This document shows positions 8,951 to 18,412 of a stretch of 64,000 nt of DNA, in pieces. The stretch spans positions 1 to 64,000 of the forward strand of contig NZ_JAHLEM010000015.1 in the NCBI RefSeq assembly GCF_018883605.1. Direction: 5' to 3'. The notes under the pieces were generated by a model. It made no database searches. It saw nothing but the letters and a program-made list of their open reading frames with translations, and was not told the origin of the DNA. This DNA comes from Streptomyces niphimycinicus (GTDB lineage Bacteria; Actinomycetota; Actinomycetes; Streptomycetales; Streptomycetaceae). The position numbers and the translations under genes are program-made. How positions within the stretch are numbered: position 1 is the first letter of the stretch; each line of letters begins with the position of its first letter.

Positions 8951-11092
8951 TCACGCATTCCACGTCGTGAACCTGACCGGTTCGCGGAGCGCCGCGGACG
9001 CTCCGTCGAGATCGGCCAGGCGGGTAGCCAGCGTCGCCTCGGCGAGGCGCGGTGGAAGGGCGACGCTGAACTTCAAGCCGGTCAGGGCACGTGGGTCCAC
9101 TGCGGGCAGGCACAGGTGCTCAGCGCCCTCTGCAGCGGCCTTCTTCCACTCCAGTGGGGTGATGTCCTCACGCAGCCGGACATACGCGTCCGTGGGGCGC
9201 TGGAGGGGGTCGGCGACAGAGGTGAGCGTGGCGGCGAGCGTGGCATTGGCCCGGTATCCCGCCCATGTCCACCAGCGGACGTTCGTGTCCCGTCCGCCCC
9301 GCGTGATCACTGTGCCACCGGGGTGTACCAGGTCAGTGCTCGCCTCGCGAGCTTGGGCGAGTGCCCCCTCGGCGCGCCGGGTGAGTCTGACCGGAGGCGT
9401 CGTACCGAGCAGCACTTCCCGCGCCGCCCGCATCAGCTCGTACGAGGCGGCGCGGGCAAAGCCGACGCTGCCCCAGCGGGCCCTTCCGCCCCCGTCCACC
9501 GGCTCGACGAAACAGCGCCGCCGCGACCAGTCGATGTACGTGACCTGCCAGCTGCGCCCGGCGAGCAGCAGCCGCCGCGGTCCCACGATCTCGTCGGTGA
9601 GCAACGCCGGGTCCGTCGTACCGATCACGGTACGGCCGGACAGCACGGTGAACTCCGGTGCCGCGGTGAACACCGCCGTCAGATCCATAAAGTGCCGGAA
9701 CCCGAAGCGCTGTTCTGCCTCGGGGCCGATGAACATCAGCCCGTCGTCCAGATCCAGGTACCCCTCGTCGATCAGGTGGCGGACGATGGGCTCCGCCGAG
9801 GCACCGAACGGGCCGAGCTCGCCCCACCAGCCGCGCCACAGCCGGTCGCCGACCCGGTGTTCCTGAAGACACAGGGCGAGGATCTGCTGGGCGGTGATAT
9901 GCCGGGGTTCCGGAGGAGCGACGACCGGTTCGACCCAGCCGCGGGACCAGAGCAGGAGAAGAGCGGCCGCCGACAGCAGCCCGGCCTCGTCCACGGCCAG
10001 GAAGAGGCAGTTGCGCTTCGACCCGGGCCGACGCCCGGTGCGGCCAAGCCGTTGAAGGAATGAGGCGACGGTTGATGGCGCGTCGATCTGGATGACCCGG
10101 TCCAGGTCCCCCACATCGATGCCGAGTTCCAGTGTGCTGGTGGAGACGATCACACAATCGCGGGCCTCCGCGAAGGCTTCCTCCGCCCGGCGCCGCTCGT
10201 CCGCGGACAGCGAGGCGTGGGAGAGGAAAGTGGTCACCTCTTTCGCACGCAGCGCTTCGCCGAGCTTTTCCACGTCCCGGCGCGCCTCGCAGAACACCAG
10301 ACGCTTCTCGCCACGGTGCAGCGCCGCGATCACCGTTGCGGCGTTGGCCAGCGAACCCACGTAGTCGAGTTCGATGTCCCCGGGCGGGGGGAGCGCCGGG
10401 ACTTTCTCCCGCAGGTGAGGAGCGACGATGCGCGCTGTGCGCTTCCCGGCTCCGGACCCCTGGAGCCAGGTCAGCAGCTCCTCGGGGTTCCCCACCGTCG
10501 CGGAGAGACCGACGCGCTGGACCGGCCGGTCGGCCACGCGCTCCAGCCGTTCCAGTACGGCCAGCAGATGCCAGCCGCGGTCGTCTCCCGCGAAGGCGTG
10601 CACCTCGTCGACGACGATCGTGCGCAGCCCCGAGAAGAAAGCCCGGTGGTCGACGTTCGCGCTGACCAGCATCGCCTCCAACGACTCCGGCGTGGTCAGC
10701 AGCACATCCGGCCGCTCGTGCAGGATGCGTTTGCGGCGAGTCTGGGGGACGTCGCCGTGCCAGAGGGCGGCGGCGCGCCCCAGCCATGAGGCGTACGTCT
10801 CCAACCGGGGCAGGAGGTTGTTCAGCAGCGCCTTGAGCGGACAGACGTACAGCACCGAGGTGCCGGTCCAGTTCTCCTCCGCCATCCGCGACAGCAGGGG
10901 AAAGCTCGCCGCCTCGGTCTTCCCGCCGGCGGTGGGCGCCAGCAGCACCGCGTCCGCCCCGTCCATCAGCGGCGCGATCGCTTCCTCCTGGAGCGGCCGC
11001 AGGCCCGGCCAGCCCAGGGAATTCACGATGTGGTGGACCAGCCCCCGGTGCAGTCGGTCCAGTGGGTCGGCGCCTGCGGGTGCTTCCGTCAC
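8951..11092 (-). CDS. brxHI: BREX-2 DEAD/DEAH-box helicase BrxHI
   Basis: A 713-residue Ski2/Lhr-like superfamily 2 helicase. Visible motifs: GWPGLRPLQEEAI (Q-motif region), Walker A APTAGGKT at 52-59, VCPLKALLNN (Ia), TTPESLE (Ib), VVDEVHAF (motif II, DEVH), GLSATVGN (III), STSTLELGIDVGD (V) and RLGRTGRR (VI), with an Lhr-like C-terminal extension. It starts at GTG 11092 and its start overlaps the brxD stop as GTGA, so the two are translationally coupled. In type 2 BREX, brxHI and brxD accompany pglW-X-Y-Z; the helicase is thought to act in phage-DNA recognition or exclusion, but its precise step is not known. No irregularity seen. Confidence 0.85.
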   Translation of the reverse strand: MTEAPAGADPLDRLHRGLVHHIVNSLGWPGLRPLQEEAIAPLMDGADAVLLAPTAGGKTEAASFPLLSRMAEENWTGTSVLYVCPLKALLNNLLPRLETYASWLGRAAALWHGDVPQTRRKRILHERPDVLLTTPESLEAMLVSANVDHRAFFSGLRTIVVDEVHAFAGDDRGWHLLAVLERLERVADRPVQRVGLSATVGNPEELLTWLQGSGAGKRTARIVAPHLREKVPALPPPGDIELDYVGSLANAATVIAALHRGEKRLVFCEARRDVEKLGEALRAKEVTTFLSHASLSADERRRAEEAFAEARDCVIVSTSTLELGIDVGDLDRVIQIDAPSTVASFLQRLGRTGRRPGSKRNCLFLAVDEAGLLSAAALLLLWSRGWVEPVVAPPEPRHITAQQILALCLQEHRVGDRLWRGWWGELGPFGASAEPIVRHLIDEGYLDLDDGLMFIGPEAEQRFGFRHFMDLTAVFTAAPEFTVLSGRTVIGTTDPALLTDEIVGPRRLLLAGRSWQVTYIDWSRRRCFVEPVDGGGRARWGSVGFARAASYELMRAAREVLLGTTPPVRLTRRAEGALAQAREASTDLVHPGGTVITRGGRDTNVRWWTWAGYRANATLAATLTSVADPLQRPTDAYVRLREDITPLEWKKAAAEGAEHLCLPAVDPRALTGLKFSVALPPRLAEATLATRLADLDGASAALREPVRFTTWNA

Positions 11093-12426
11093 GGAAGGTC
11101 CAGCGCGATGTCGTCGGCGCTCGTGGCCGCCGCGGCATTGGCCTCGATCTCGCTCAGCTCCGACGTGTTCACGGTGAGGGCGTAATGCTCGCGCGGATCG
11201 AAGTCCTCGAACTGATCGATACGGTCGAGGACATCGCCGACGAGCTTCTTCAGGAACAGCCGGGGCGCCACACCCACCTTGCCGCCCAGCGCCCCGCCCA
11301 CGGCCTTGGCGAGATCGGCGATGTAGGCATCGTCCGCGAGGGCCTTGACGCGGTCAGGGTTCGAAGAGCCGCTCGCGTACAGGTCACGGATCGTCAGCCC
11401 CAGGCCGATGAGCGAGTCGAGCGTGAAGCCGGACAGCCGGAGCTGTACCGCGCGCGGGTTGTCGAAGCGGGGGTCGGTGCTGAAGTCGGTGGCCAGCCGC
11501 TGGGCCAGGGGCGCCAGCCGCTGGACGCCCTGCTGCCCGTCGTAGAAGGCCGGTGTCCCGGTGATCATCAGGTAGAGCCCCGGGAAGCGCCCGGAGTGCA
11601 CCTCGTCGATGAGCTGGCGCAGCGCGTTCAGTGCCTTGTCCCGTGCGTCGGAACGGACCCGCTGCAGCGTCTCGACCTCGTCCAGGACGACGAAGAGCCC
11701 GACATGCCCGGAGTCGCGGAGCACAGTCAAGAGGCCCTGCAGGAAACCGAGGGCACCGAAATGGTCCAGATCGCCCCGCACTCCGGCCGCCTTGCGGGCC
11801 GCGGCGGCCACGTGTGGCTGTCCGCCCAGCCAGGCCATGACCGCTGACGCGGTGGCCTCGTCGCCCGCTGCGAGCGCGTTCCGGTATCCCCGCAGCGCGA
11901 TGGCGAACGACGGAGCGTGCCGTGAGACCTCGATGAGCCGGGCCGTCATCAGCTGTTCGACCGCGTCGGGCAGCGCCTCTTCCGAGGCTCCGTCGGCGAG
12001 CGCGTCTTCTTCCAGAGTGTAGGACCACGCGTCCACCACGGGCCGCAGCGCGCTCGGCGGAAATCCGGGTGTGGCCAGCCGCTCGGTGAGCCTGCGGTAG
12101 ACGGTCTCCAGCTTGTGCAGGGGCGTCTCGTTCTCCGAGACCTGGATCTCGGCGACGGCGAACTTACGGCGCTTGGCGCGCTCACCGAGCCACCGGGTGA
12201 AGAACGTCTTGCCGGATCCGTACTCACCGCGGACCGCTTTGAAGACGGACGATCCTGACGCGACGGCGTCGAGTTCGGCGTCGAGTGCGTTCTCGAATCG
12301 CTCCAGGCCGGTCGCGAGGAGGTCGAGCCCGCTGTCGGGGACGGCACCACGCCGAAGGGCGTCGATGACGTCACGGCGCCGCGCCGCGCTGACGGGTCCG
12401 GTTCGGCCGGGGCTGTCGGTACTCAC
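11089..12426 (-). CDS. brxD: BREX-2 P-loop ATPase BrxD
   Basis: A 445-residue AAA-type ATPase of the BREX BrxD family. From the chosen start, Walker A is GEYGSGKT at 67-74, and the Walker B-like strand is VGLFVVLDEVETLQ. Other family-like blocks are FPGLYLMITGTPAFYD and QRLAPLAQRL. I chose GTG 12426 (VSTDSPGRTG) because the 20 upstream codons (MRQVQWLSRQARLSR) read as low-quality sequence overlapping the promoter region of the divergent DUF262 gene. It is the first gene of a two-gene minus-strand unit with brxHI (4-base overlap). It probably works with BrxHI as a DNA-translocating pair in the BREX-2 complex; this is inference from the family. Confidence 0.85.
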   Translation of the reverse strand: MSTDSPGRTGPVSAARRRDVIDALRRGAVPDSGLDLLATGLERFENALDAELDAVASGSSVFKAVRGEYGSGKTFFTRWLGERAKRRKFAVAEIQVSENETPLHKLETVYRRLTERLATPGFPPSALRPVVDAWSYTLEEDALADGASEEALPDAVEQLMTARLIEVSRHAPSFAIALRGYRNALAAGDEATASAVMAWLGGQPHVAAAARKAAGVRGDLDHFGALGFLQGLLTVLRDSGHVGLFVVLDEVETLQRVRSDARDKALNALRQLIDEVHSGRFPGLYLMITGTPAFYDGQQGVQRLAPLAQRLATDFSTDPRFDNPRAVQLRLSGFTLDSLIGLGLTIRDLYASGSSNPDRVKALADDAYIADLAKAVGGALGGKVGVAPRLFLKKLVGDVLDRIDQFEDFDPREHYALTVNTSELSEIEANAAAATSADDIALDLP

Positions 12427-12548
12427 CGCATCAGTCTCGCACCGCGAGAGGCGAGCCTGACGGCTCAGCCATTGCACTTGACGCACGGTTGGTCACTTGG
12501 TGCAATCGTATGTTCACCGTTCAGCTTCAATCGGGGAGACGACCCAGC

Positions 12549-14357
12549 GTGGCGCTCGACGGCCTCAATCTCGGCAACGTTCTCAAGGACGTCGCATCCG
12601 GAACCCTTCAACTTCCTGATTTTCAACGCGAATGGAAATGGGATGACGAGCGCATCAGGGCTCTCATCGCGACGGTGACACTCGACTATCCCCTCGGCGT
12701 CGTGATGGCGTTGCAGACCGGCGGCCCCTCCAACTTCAAGGCCCGCACCCTCAACGGCGCGGAGTCCGCCGAGGGCAAGACGCCCGAGTTACTGCTCCTG
12801 GACGGTCAGCAGCGCATGACCTCCCTGTTCCAGGCGCTCCACCGGGACCAGCCGGTCGAAACCGTCGACACTCGGAACAAGGAACTCAAGCGCTGGTACT
12901 ACATCGACATCGCCAAGGCCATCGGAGCACCGGCGGACCGTGACGACGCGGTCGTCTCCGTGCCCGAGGACCGGATTCTCCGGTCCGACTTCGCCCGCAG
13001 GGTCGTCCGGGACCTGAGCACGGTCGAGCGGGAGTGCGCGGAAGGCTTCTTCCCGCTCCACCTCGTGTTCGACACCCAGCGCGTCAACGAATGGCTTCAG
13101 GAGTTCGTGAAGGTCGATACGGCGAACTGGGGCATCTGGAGCGACTTCCAGCAGCATGTGCTCAACCACGTGCAGCAGTTCCAGGTGCCGATGATCAAGC
13201 TCCCGGCCTCCACCACCATGGACGCCGTGTGTGCCGTGTTCGAACGGGTCAACACCGGAGGTGTCTCGCTCAATGTCTTCGAGCTGCTCACCGCCACCTA
13301 CGCGGGCAACCAGGAGCATGTCGCGGAGCTCGGCGACTACTACCGGCTCCCGGTCGAGTGGGAACAGATCAAGAAGGATCTGACCTCGTCCTATCCGGTG
13401 TTCGGCCGTATGGAAGCCGGTGTCGAGGACGGCCTCAGCAGCAGCGACTTCCTGCAGGCCGTCGCGCTCGTCCGCACCTGGGAGGAGAAGCAGGCCGGCC
13501 AGCGTAGCTCGGTCTCCTGCAAGCGCCGTGACCTGCTGCGGTTGCCGCTCACGGACTTCCGGCGTCTCGCGCCACGGTTGGCGGAGGCGTTCAAGTGGGT
13601 GGGGGCGTTCCTGGAGCAGCAGTGCATAGTCCGCACCGGCGACCTCCCGTACCGGACGCAGCTCGTGCCCTTGGCCGCCGTCCGTGCCGTCCTCGGGGAG
13701 GAGCTGGACACGCCGGGCTCGGATGAGCGGATCGCCCAGTGGTACTGGTGCGGTGTGCTCGGCGAGATGTACGGCGGATCGACCGAGAGCCGGTTCACGC
13801 GCGACGTGGAGCAGCTCATCGGCTGGATCCGCGGTGAGGAAGGGGTCATTCCCGACACAATCGCCGAAGCCGCCTTCCTGGACGACCGGCTGGACAGCCT
13901 CACCACGCGCAACAGCGCCGCATACAAGGGCATCTATGCGCTGCTGGTCAAGCAGGGCGCGGTGGACTGGTACTTCACCGAGGCGCCCCTCACGGCGGGC
14001 CGACTGATCGAGTACAACGTCGACGTACGACAGATCTTCCCCAAGGGGTGGATCGCCAAGAACGCCTCGGCGCAATCGGCCAAGGCGAACTCCATCGTCA
14101 ACAAGACGCCGCTGTCCTTCCGGGCGAGCCGAAGCCTCGTGGGGTCTCCCGCCGTATACCTCAAGTCGCTCACGCTGGAGTCCGGGATGCGGCCCGAGTG
14201 GTTCGACGATGTCCTCGCCACTCATCTCATCGATCCGTCCGCCCTGCACGAAGCGGACTTCGAGCGCTTCTATGAGAACCGTGCCCGGCAGCTACTCGAC
14301 CTGGTGAAGTCCGCCATGGGCAAGCGCACCGTCTTCCGTGACACGGCGGGCTGGTGA
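12549..14357 (+). CDS. DUF262 (GmrS-like) protein with a degenerate DUF1524/HNH C-terminus
   Basis: 602 residues from GTG 12549, chosen for the GGGGAG about 10 bases upstream and because VALDGLNLGN is followed directly by the conserved DUF262 start; ATG 12510 is an alternative. DUF262 motifs: LPDFQREWKWDDERI (about 23-37), LLLLDGQQRMTSLF (about 81-94) and FERVNTGGVSLN (about 231). DUF262 proteins use NTP hydrolysis to control an HNH nuclease domain in GmrSD-type IV restriction. The C-terminal block has the DUF1524 outline (YNVDVRQIFPKGW, then NSIVNKTPLSFRASRSLVG), but R494-Q495 stand where the family usually has the HH/xH of the HxxP active site, so nuclease activity is doubtful. It is on the plus strand inside the minus-strand Pgl operon and divergent from brxD, with 8 bases to the CBS-HEPN gene. 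Confidence 0.75.
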   Translation: MALDGLNLGNVLKDVASGTLQLPDFQREWKWDDERIRALIATVTLDYPLGVVMALQTGGPSNFKARTLNGAESAEGKTPELLLLDGQQRMTSLFQALHRDQPVETVDTRNKELKRWYYIDIAKAIGAPADRDDAVVSVPEDRILRSDFARRVVRDLSTVERECAEGFFPLHLVFDTQRVNEWLQEFVKVDTANWGIWSDFQQHVLNHVQQFQVPMIKLPASTTMDAVCAVFERVNTGGVSLNVFELLTATYAGNQEHVAELGDYYRLPVEWEQIKKDLTSSYPVFGRMEAGVEDGLSSSDFLQAVALVRTWEEKQAGQRSSVSCKRRDLLRLPLTDFRRLAPRLAEAFKWVGAFLEQQCIVRTGDLPYRTQLVPLAAVRAVLGEELDTPGSDERIAQWYWCGVLGEMYGGSTESRFTRDVEQLIGWIRGEEGVIPDTIAEAAFLDDRLDSLTTRNSAAYKGIYALLVKQGAVDWYFTEAPLTAGRLIEYNVDVRQIFPKGWIAKNASAQSAKANSIVNKTPLSFRASRSLVGSPAVYLKSLTLESGMRPEWFDDVLATHLIDPSALHEADFERFYENRARQLLDLVKSAMGKRTVFRDTAGW

Positions 14358-14365
14358 GTTGAGCG

Positions 14366-15400
14366 ATGCCGCAGACACCGTCCGAGTCCCAGCTCCGCGA
14401 ACTCCGGGGGAAGATGATCCCGGTCGCCGAGCTTCTCGCGCTTTTCGGCACGAGGGTGAGGAACGACCAGTCCGTTCTGTTCATCACCCAGACGCTGAAG
14501 GACGCCGGGCTTTCGACCGTTCCGTACTTCGCCAACTGCAATGGCCGGGCTGATGTACAGGTCGTCCCCGAGGAGTCTGTCGCGCCCCCGGAGCCCGATG
14601 GTGGGGAGGACGAGGAGGCGGAGCAGGACGGGCTGTCACGGGGGACGCTGCCGCAGCATTCCTTCAGAATCGGTGACCTCCCGGCCGCCCGTAACGGGGT
14701 CGACTCCGTTCCGTCCACCGCACAGGTCAAGACGGCCACCCACCTCATGCTCGTCAAGAACTACTCCCAGGTTCCGGTCATCGACGGCATGTCGACGCTG
14801 CGCGGTGTGGTCACCTGGAGCTCGGTGGCCAGGATGTACGAGAAGAACGAGGACACCTCCCTCGCGAACGCGATGGTGGAAGATCCACCGACGGCCGATG
14901 TCCACGGAGACTTCTTCTCCTTGTTGCCGATGATCAGTGAGTACGGCTACCTGCTCGTCCGGGACATGAGCGGGCGCATCACCGGAATCGTGACGGCCGC
15001 CGACGTCACGGAGCGTTTCGAGGCGACGGCATGGCCCTTCTTCGTGATCGGTGAGATCGAGTTCCGGCTCCGCAAGTGCCTGGGTACGGCGCTCGAACCG
15101 GACGCCATCCGCGCGGTGCAGCGCAGGAACAGGCAGACGGGCCAGATCACGGACCTGATGTTCAACGGTTACGTGAAGCTTCTCGACGGCCACCAGGAGA
15201 ACCCGGCGCTCTGCCGGAAAGCGGACCAGAACTGGCAGGCTCTCGGCTGGTCCCTCGCGGACCGCGTCCAGTTCGTACGGCAGCTCGATCGAGTGCGGGA
15301 GATCCGCAACATGATCGCGCACTTCGAGCCCGAGCCGCTGTCGCAGAAGCTCTGCCAGGAACTGCGCCAGTTCCTGGGGCTGCTCCGCCTGTACACCTGA
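14366..15400 (+). CDS. CBS-domain pair fused to a HEPN-like C-terminal domain
   Basis: 344 residues. Residues about 98-220 form a tandem CBS pair (HLMLVKNYSQVPVID, LRGVVTWSSVAR; then LLPMISEYGYLLVRD, ITGIVTAADV). CBS pairs usually bind adenine nucleotides such as AMP, ATP or SAM. Residues about 222-344 are helical and end with R311-EIRNMIAH319: R314-x4-H319 matches the R-x4-6-H signature of HEPN ribonucleases. An acidic linker (PDGGEDEEAEQDG) precedes the CBS pair. The first 60 residues are unrecognised. It begins 8 bases after the DUF262 stop, so the two are surely one operon. I infer a nucleotide-gated HEPN effector or sensor linked to the DUF262 NTPase; neither the nuclease activity nor the ligand is shown. 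Confidence 0.7.
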   Translation: MPQTPSESQLRELRGKMIPVAELLALFGTRVRNDQSVLFITQTLKDAGLSTVPYFANCNGRADVQVVPEESVAPPEPDGGEDEEAEQDGLSRGTLPQHSFRIGDLPAARNGVDSVPSTAQVKTATHLMLVKNYSQVPVIDGMSTLRGVVTWSSVARMYEKNEDTSLANAMVEDPPTADVHGDFFSLLPMISEYGYLLVRDMSGRITGIVTAADVTERFEATAWPFFVIGEIEFRLRKCLGTALEPDAIRAVQRRNRQTGQITDLMFNGYVKLLDGHQENPALCRKADQNWQALGWSLADRVQFVRQLDRVREIRNMIAHFEPEPLSQKLCQELRQFLGLLRLYT

Positions 15401-15402
15401 CA

Positions 15403-15446
15403 GCCGCTGGGTGCCGGACCGGACGTCCGGCCCGGCACCCAGCGGC
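15403..15446. terminator. Bidirectional terminator between CBS-HEPN and pglZ
   Basis: A perfect 15-bp inverted repeat (GCCGCTGGGTGCCGG at 15403-15417, complement at 15432-15446) with a 14-base loop that is itself largely palindromic (CCGGACGTCCGG). It lies in the 59-base space between two convergent genes, the classical site for a factor-independent Streptomyces terminator, although no T-run follows. Confidence 0.8.
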
Positions 15447-15459
15447 AGGCTTCACCCCA

Positions 15460-18393
15460 TCACCGCAGCTCGAACTGGTCCCGAAGTAGACCCGTGTGCA
15501 GCCGCACCGTCCTGCCGTCCGGCAGTGTCTCCAGGACCTGCACCCCGTCGTGGTTCAGCAGCTGCCTCAGTACGGCCGCGAAGCCGTCGGCCGCCCTGGA
15601 GGCGGGCAGGCCGATGCGCTGTGCCAGGGCGGTCACCGGAAGGGTGCCTCCCGCGTCCAGCAGAGCCCGTACGGCCTTCTCGACCCGAGCCAGCTCCGGC
15701 GGTCGGGGCCTGCGGGCCAGCAGGTCCACCTGGGCCTCGAAGATCTCGGATGCCATCAGCCCCTCGACCAGTGCGTCATCCGGAGAGACCGGTGAGACCG
15801 GCTGCGCGGAGAGCAGGGCGTCCTCCCCTTCCGAGGGGACCAGCGTCACGTCGAAGAGCGAGTCGTGGCTCCTGGCCAGCTCGGCGTCCGCCTTCGCCCG
15901 CTTGGACGCCTTCTTCGCCGGAGCGGGCGCCACGGCGGGCCGTGCCGGCGTCGGCTCGTCGGCTGCCGTGTCGAGCGGCCACCACGGCGGCTGCTGGCTG
16001 CCCAGCTCACGCCAGCCGCTCGGCGGCTCGGCGCCGAAGGGCAGGAAGGCCAGGACGGGGATGGTGACCTCGGCCAGGGAGGCGCCGCCGTGGTAACCGG
16101 CCTTGTGTGAGGTGTAGCGGGAGTCCGCGTCCCAGAGGGCGACGATCTCGCCGCCGGGCTCCGGCGCGACCACGCGCGGTCCCGAGAGCGCGATCTCCGT
16201 CTCGGCGAGCGGGCCCGTGCCGGAGCGGTGGCGGGCCGACTCCACACGGTCGGGGTCGGCCTCGACCCGTGCCCCGTGCCGGTCGATGACATGGCCGTGG
16301 TCGCTGGTGAGGATCACGGCCCGGCCCTGGGAGGCGGCGAAGTGCAGCAAGTCCCGCAGCCGCCCTATGTCCCCGAGCCGCCATGCGCCGTCGCCGAGCT
16401 TCTGCTCGGTGGCGAGCCGGTCATCGACGGTGTTGAGCACCACGGCGACATGCGTGCGGTCACCGACCAGCGCCTCGTGCAGTTCGGGCCCGAGCGGCGC
16501 ACCGCTGGTGTCGCCACGCAGGTCGTCCTTGTGGAAGACGGCGGCTTCCTCCTCACCCCAGAAACGGTGCTCCGGGAAGAGCCGCTTCTCGTCGGCCTGG
16601 GTACCACTCATGAGACGTGCGGCGAACAGAGAGGTGCGCGACACAGCCGTGACGGTGGGCAGCGCGGCGGCCATAGCCCGGCGTACCGGGGTGCCCTTCG
16701 CCTTGGGCAGCGGGTCGTACTCCACCCAGTGCTCGCGCAGTTCCTCGCCGAGCTGGGCGGCGATGGCGGCGCTCATCCCGTCGAGGACCAGAAGCAGCAC
16801 CCGGCGCTTCCCCGACTTCACCACGGGGGCGACGACCTTCGGCAGGAAGGTCTCCACCGTCAGCATGTCCTCCGGGGGCCTGCCGCCCGCCGTCCAGGCC
16901 GCGAGGGACCGGGCGAAGTGCCGGTCGATGTCCCGGCGGCGGGCGCGTACGGAGGTGCCCAGGGCGTCGTAGGCGGACTTCAGCGTCGCTTCGGGGTCCC
17001 CGCCGGACTCGATGTGGTCGAGCGCGAGGTCCACCCAGCCGGTGTCGGTGACGTGCCGTCCGATCCCGGCCCGCACGCTTCCGCTCTCCGCCTCGCCACC
17101 GGTCGCCGGTTCGGTCGCGAGCCACCGGGTGAGCCGCTGCGCCATGCGGGCCCGTTCGATACGGGGACGGGCATCGGGTTCGGGCGCGAGCCGATGGTCG
17201 TCGAGCGCGGCCACCGCCTGCGCGATCCGCGCCTGTTCTCCGGCCGACAGTGCTTCCCCGACGGCGGTGAAGCGGGCCTCCAGCCCCGCGGCCAGCACAG
17301 GGCTCGTACGGGTGGCCTGCTCTGCACCGAACTGCCGCGCCAGCGAGGCCGCACGGTCGCGTACGGAACCGGAGAGGCGCCGCGCGGTCGCCGTCGGCTC
17401 CTCGTGGGCCGACCGTCCCGTCAGCAGCAGCCCGGAGACGTATTCCTCGCAGGCGCGGCCGAAGGCGGCCACCAGCGTGTCCAGGGCCTCGCCGTGGGCG
17501 GGCGGCTCCTCGCCGAACCAGCGCTCGGCCCGCCCCCGGGCCCGGTAGTTCTCCGCGTCCGCCGCCGCGTCGGCGTGCACCCACAGCGCGGCGCAGACCA
17601 GGCCGAAGGCGACGGCGTCCGGCCCGTGCTCGGCCTCGGCCAGGGCGAGCAGCGCCCGTCCGGCCTGGCCCGCCTGGTCCGACGAGCCGAGAAACTCGCG
17701 GATACCGGCCCGCTCGGGGGCGCGCAGCGCCAGATAGCGGTCCGGGCCTCCGGACGCCAGCGACCACCTCAGCAGCGTGTGGATGTCGAGTTCGTCGCCG
17801 TTCGCGGACAGGCTGTGCTGCTGATCACGGTCCGGGTCGTACCGGCCGATGCCGAGCCTGCGGAGGGTGAGTTCGCCGAGCGCCTTGTCCCGGGACAGTA
17901 CCCCGCCCGGGAGCCGCGGCCAGCCGCCCGGCGGGGTGGCGTCCAGCAGCGCCTCGGCCGCCCAGGTCTCGTCGACCAGCCAGCGGTCGGCGCTGGCCGC
18001 GCCGAAGGATTCCCGCACGACGTCCCACGAGTCCACCACGTTGACGCGGTGCCGGTGCGCCTTGGCCAGCAGGTCGGGGCCGAGTTCGGCCTCCTCCCGG
18101 TCGGTGAGCACCACCAGCACGTCGGGGCCGGGCGCCGCCGGCGCCTGGTGCGCCAGCACCAGCTCGTACGCGGCGAGCGGTGAGGGCGCGGTGGCCACCG
18201 ACGCGTGCCGGTGTTCGCCCCACGCCAGCTCGGCCGGGCCGTCCCAGCGCGGCGCGGCGCGCAGGAGTACGGCCCGGCGCTTGCCCGGGGTCAGGCCGGG
18301 CTGGGACGCCAGGTACTGGGAGATGGTGGCGGAGTTGAGCCGTGCCGCACTGGTGGTGGGTCCCGCGCTCGTGCTCATCGTCGTGGTCGTCAC
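15460..18393 (-). CDS. pglZ: BREX-2 alkaline-phosphatase-fold protein PglZ
   Basis: 977 residues from GTG 18393, with a GAGG-type ribosome binding site upstream; the longer frame needs a TTG start inside pglY. The alkaline phosphatase superfamily core is seen as [19 protein letters not shown] (metal/nucleophile strand), [16 protein letters not shown], and [14 protein letters not shown] (metal-binding DH), followed by [21 protein letters not shown]. The N-terminal 400 residues resemble the helical PglZ scaffold; the last 130 ([25 protein letters not shown]) look like a winged-helix-type tail. It follows pglY by about 20 bases on the same strand. PglZ is the conserved signature protein of all BREX types. 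In Streptomyces coelicolor it is essential for Pgl and is thought to counteract PglX toxicity. Confidence 0.92.
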   Translation of the reverse strand: MTTTTMSTSAGPTTSAARLNSATISQYLASQPGLTPGKRRAVLLRAAPRWDGPAELAWGEHRHASVATAPSPLAAYELVLAHQAPAAPGPDVLVVLTDREEAELGPDLLAKAHRHRVNVVDSWDVVRESFGAASADRWLVDETWAAEALLDATPPGGWPRLPGGVLSRDKALGELTLRRLGIGRYDPDRDQQHSLSANGDELDIHTLLRWSLASGGPDRYLALRAPERAGIREFLGSSDQAGQAGRALLALAEAEHGPDAVAFGLVCAALWVHADAAADAENYRARGRAERWFGEEPPAHGEALDTLVAAFGRACEEYVSGLLLTGRSAHEEPTATARRLSGSVRDRAASLARQFGAEQATRTSPVLAAGLEARFTAVGEALSAGEQARIAQAVAALDDHRLAPEPDARPRIERARMAQRLTRWLATEPATGGEAESGSVRAGIGRHVTDTGWVDLALDHIESGGDPEATLKSAYDALGTSVRARRRDIDRHFARSLAAWTAGGRPPEDMLTVETFLPKVVAPVVKSGKRRVLLLVLDGMSAAIAAQLGEELREHWVEYDPLPKAKGTPVRRAMAAALPTVTAVSRTSLFAARLMSGTQADEKRLFPEHRFWGEEEAAVFHKDDLRGDTSGAPLGPELHEALVGDRTHVAVVLNTVDDRLATEQKLGDGAWRLGDIGRLRDLLHFAASQGRAVILTSDHGHVIDRHGARVEADPDRVESARHRSGTGPLAETEIALSGPRVVAPEPGGEIVALWDADSRYTSHKAGYHGGASLAEVTIPVLAFLPFGAEPPSGWRELGSQQPPWWPLDTAADEPTPARPAVAPAPAKKASKRAKADAELARSHDSLFDVTLVPSEGEDALLSAQPVSPVSPDDALVEGLMASEIFEAQVDLLARRPRPPELARVEKAVRALLDAGGTLPVTALAQRIGLPASRAADGFAAVLRQLLNHDGVQVLETLPDGRTVRLHTGLLRDQFELR

Positions 18394-18412
18394 CGCACCC
18401 GCCTCGTTCCGC

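Noticed and set aside
12789-14249. 486-codon minus-strand frame
   Set aside because: Antisense to the DUF262 gene, which has clear family motifs on the plus strand.
16228-18183. 651-codon plus-strand frame
   Set aside because: Antisense shadow of pglZ.
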